From NCBI RefSeq assembly GCF_003063355.1, contig NZ_NESH01000004.1, forward strand, positions 287,256-351,255: a stretch of DNA of 64,000 bases, written 5' to 3'. The DNA is from Limnohabitans sp. Bal53. Its GTDB lineage: Bacteria > Pseudomonadota > Gammaproteobacteria > Burkholderiales > Burkholderiaceae_C. Made by a program: the position numbers and the translations under genes. Each line of letters opens with the position of its first letter. Position 1 is the first letter of the stretch. This document shows, piece after piece, positions 63,874-64,000 of the stretch. Below the pieces are notes generated by a model. The model worked only from the letters and a program-made list of their open reading frames with translations, searched no databases and had not been told where the DNA came from.

Positions 63874-64000
63874 TGAACCTGCCCCTGTTTGACGTACCGC
63901 TTAGCCACTTCATTATGCGGCCTTCAATTGCTGTGCCGCGTCCCAGCGTTTTTCAAACTGCATCGGACTGACGTAGCCCAACGTGGAGTGCAACCGCCGG
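63874..64000 (-). mobile_element. IS3-family insertion sequence, 3' end (runs off window)
   Basis: The element end probably starts at TGAACCTGCCCC (63874), which is the terminal-repeat style of IS3-group elements. It contains the C-terminal end of the transposase. The other end is outside the window. Its insertion lies about 75 bp beyond the right island repeat. Confidence 0.72.
63913..64000 (-). CDS. IS3-family transposase OrfB, C-terminal part (partial)
   Basis: The minus strand gives RRLHSTLGYVSPMQFEKRWD, then AAQQLKAA and stop (TAA at 63915-63913). HSTLGYVSPMQFE is the hallmark C-terminus of the DDE integrase-core transposase of IS3 elements (OrfB), after its catalytic Glu. The gene continues beyond the window, so intactness cannot be judged. 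Confidence 0.88.
   Translation of the reverse strand, partial: RRLHSTLGYVSPMQFEKRWDAAQQLKAA

Overview
The window looks like an accessory part of a betaproteobacterial chromosome, order Burkholderiales and most likely family Comamonadaceae. This rests on protein style: a DUF4148 protein, two Bug/TctC solute-binding proteins, an OxyR/rubrerythrin/rubredoxin/Ohr block and Comamonadaceae-like etfA. The main structural fact is a 408-bp direct repeat, about 94% identical by eye, at 4036-4443 and 63390-63797. Each copy starts with the 3' part of a tRNA-Val(CAC) gene (anticodon loop to CCA) and continues through the tRNA terminator. The 59 kb between the copies therefore looks like a composite genomic island, or stacked islands, at a tRNA-Val site.

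Layout. 1-4030 is the end of an integrative element on the minus strand: tyrosine integrase, small unknown protein, AlpA-like regulator, HUH/YxxK Rep-like protein, ParB-like protein and a Cys-rich small protein. 4.9-11.7 kb is a copper-resistance block: a minus-strand operon (small periplasmic protein, TolC-type channel, multicopper oxidase, cupredoxin, DUF411 protein, CusF-like chaperone) diverging from a CusR/CusS-type two-component system, with a cop-box-like site between them. 11.8-16.6 kb is mobile DNA with a recombinase and three proteins I do not recognise. 17.1-24.2 kb holds a DUF4148 protein with its LysR neighbour, and a TetR-controlled TolC/HlyD/ABC-2 permease efflux operon. 24.6-31.7 kb has a decayed PBP gene, a FabR-like repressor and a divergent fatty-acid operon (long FabG-like SDR, MaoC, thiolase, acyl-CoA dehydrogenase). 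32.3-35.7 kb is a peroxide block: oxyR diverging from rubrerythrin, rubredoxin and rubredoxin reductase, then ohr.

36-44.7 kb is a second mobile module. It holds two tyrosine recombinases, the toxin-antitoxin pairs BrnT/BrnA and zeta-like kinase/antitoxin, an SRAP (YedK/HMCES) protein, DUF6876, DUF3024 and DUF6641 proteins, two small basic proteins, and a 527-residue protein with what look like polymerase palm motifs A, B and C in family-A order. That protein is the most interesting item here. An 18-bp direct repeat at 37023 and 43576 brackets its cargo.

45.2-62.3 kb is metabolic: TRIC-type channel, LigB-type dioxygenase, DoxX, LysR; a sulfatase/phosphonate-monoester-hydrolase-like enzyme with a cupin and a Bug protein; etfA with an etfB cut short by an integrase fragment; Crp/Fnr regulator; Bug protein, SDR and Baeyer-Villiger-type monooxygenase; two PhyH dioxygenases under a GntR regulator. 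62.3-63.4 kb has no supported gene but holds a 227-bp tandem duplication, a four-copy iteron-like array and two palindromes just before the right tRNA repeat. The last 130 bp are the end of an IS3-family insertion sequence.

All calls come from reading the sequence. No database search was run, and identities are estimates by eye.
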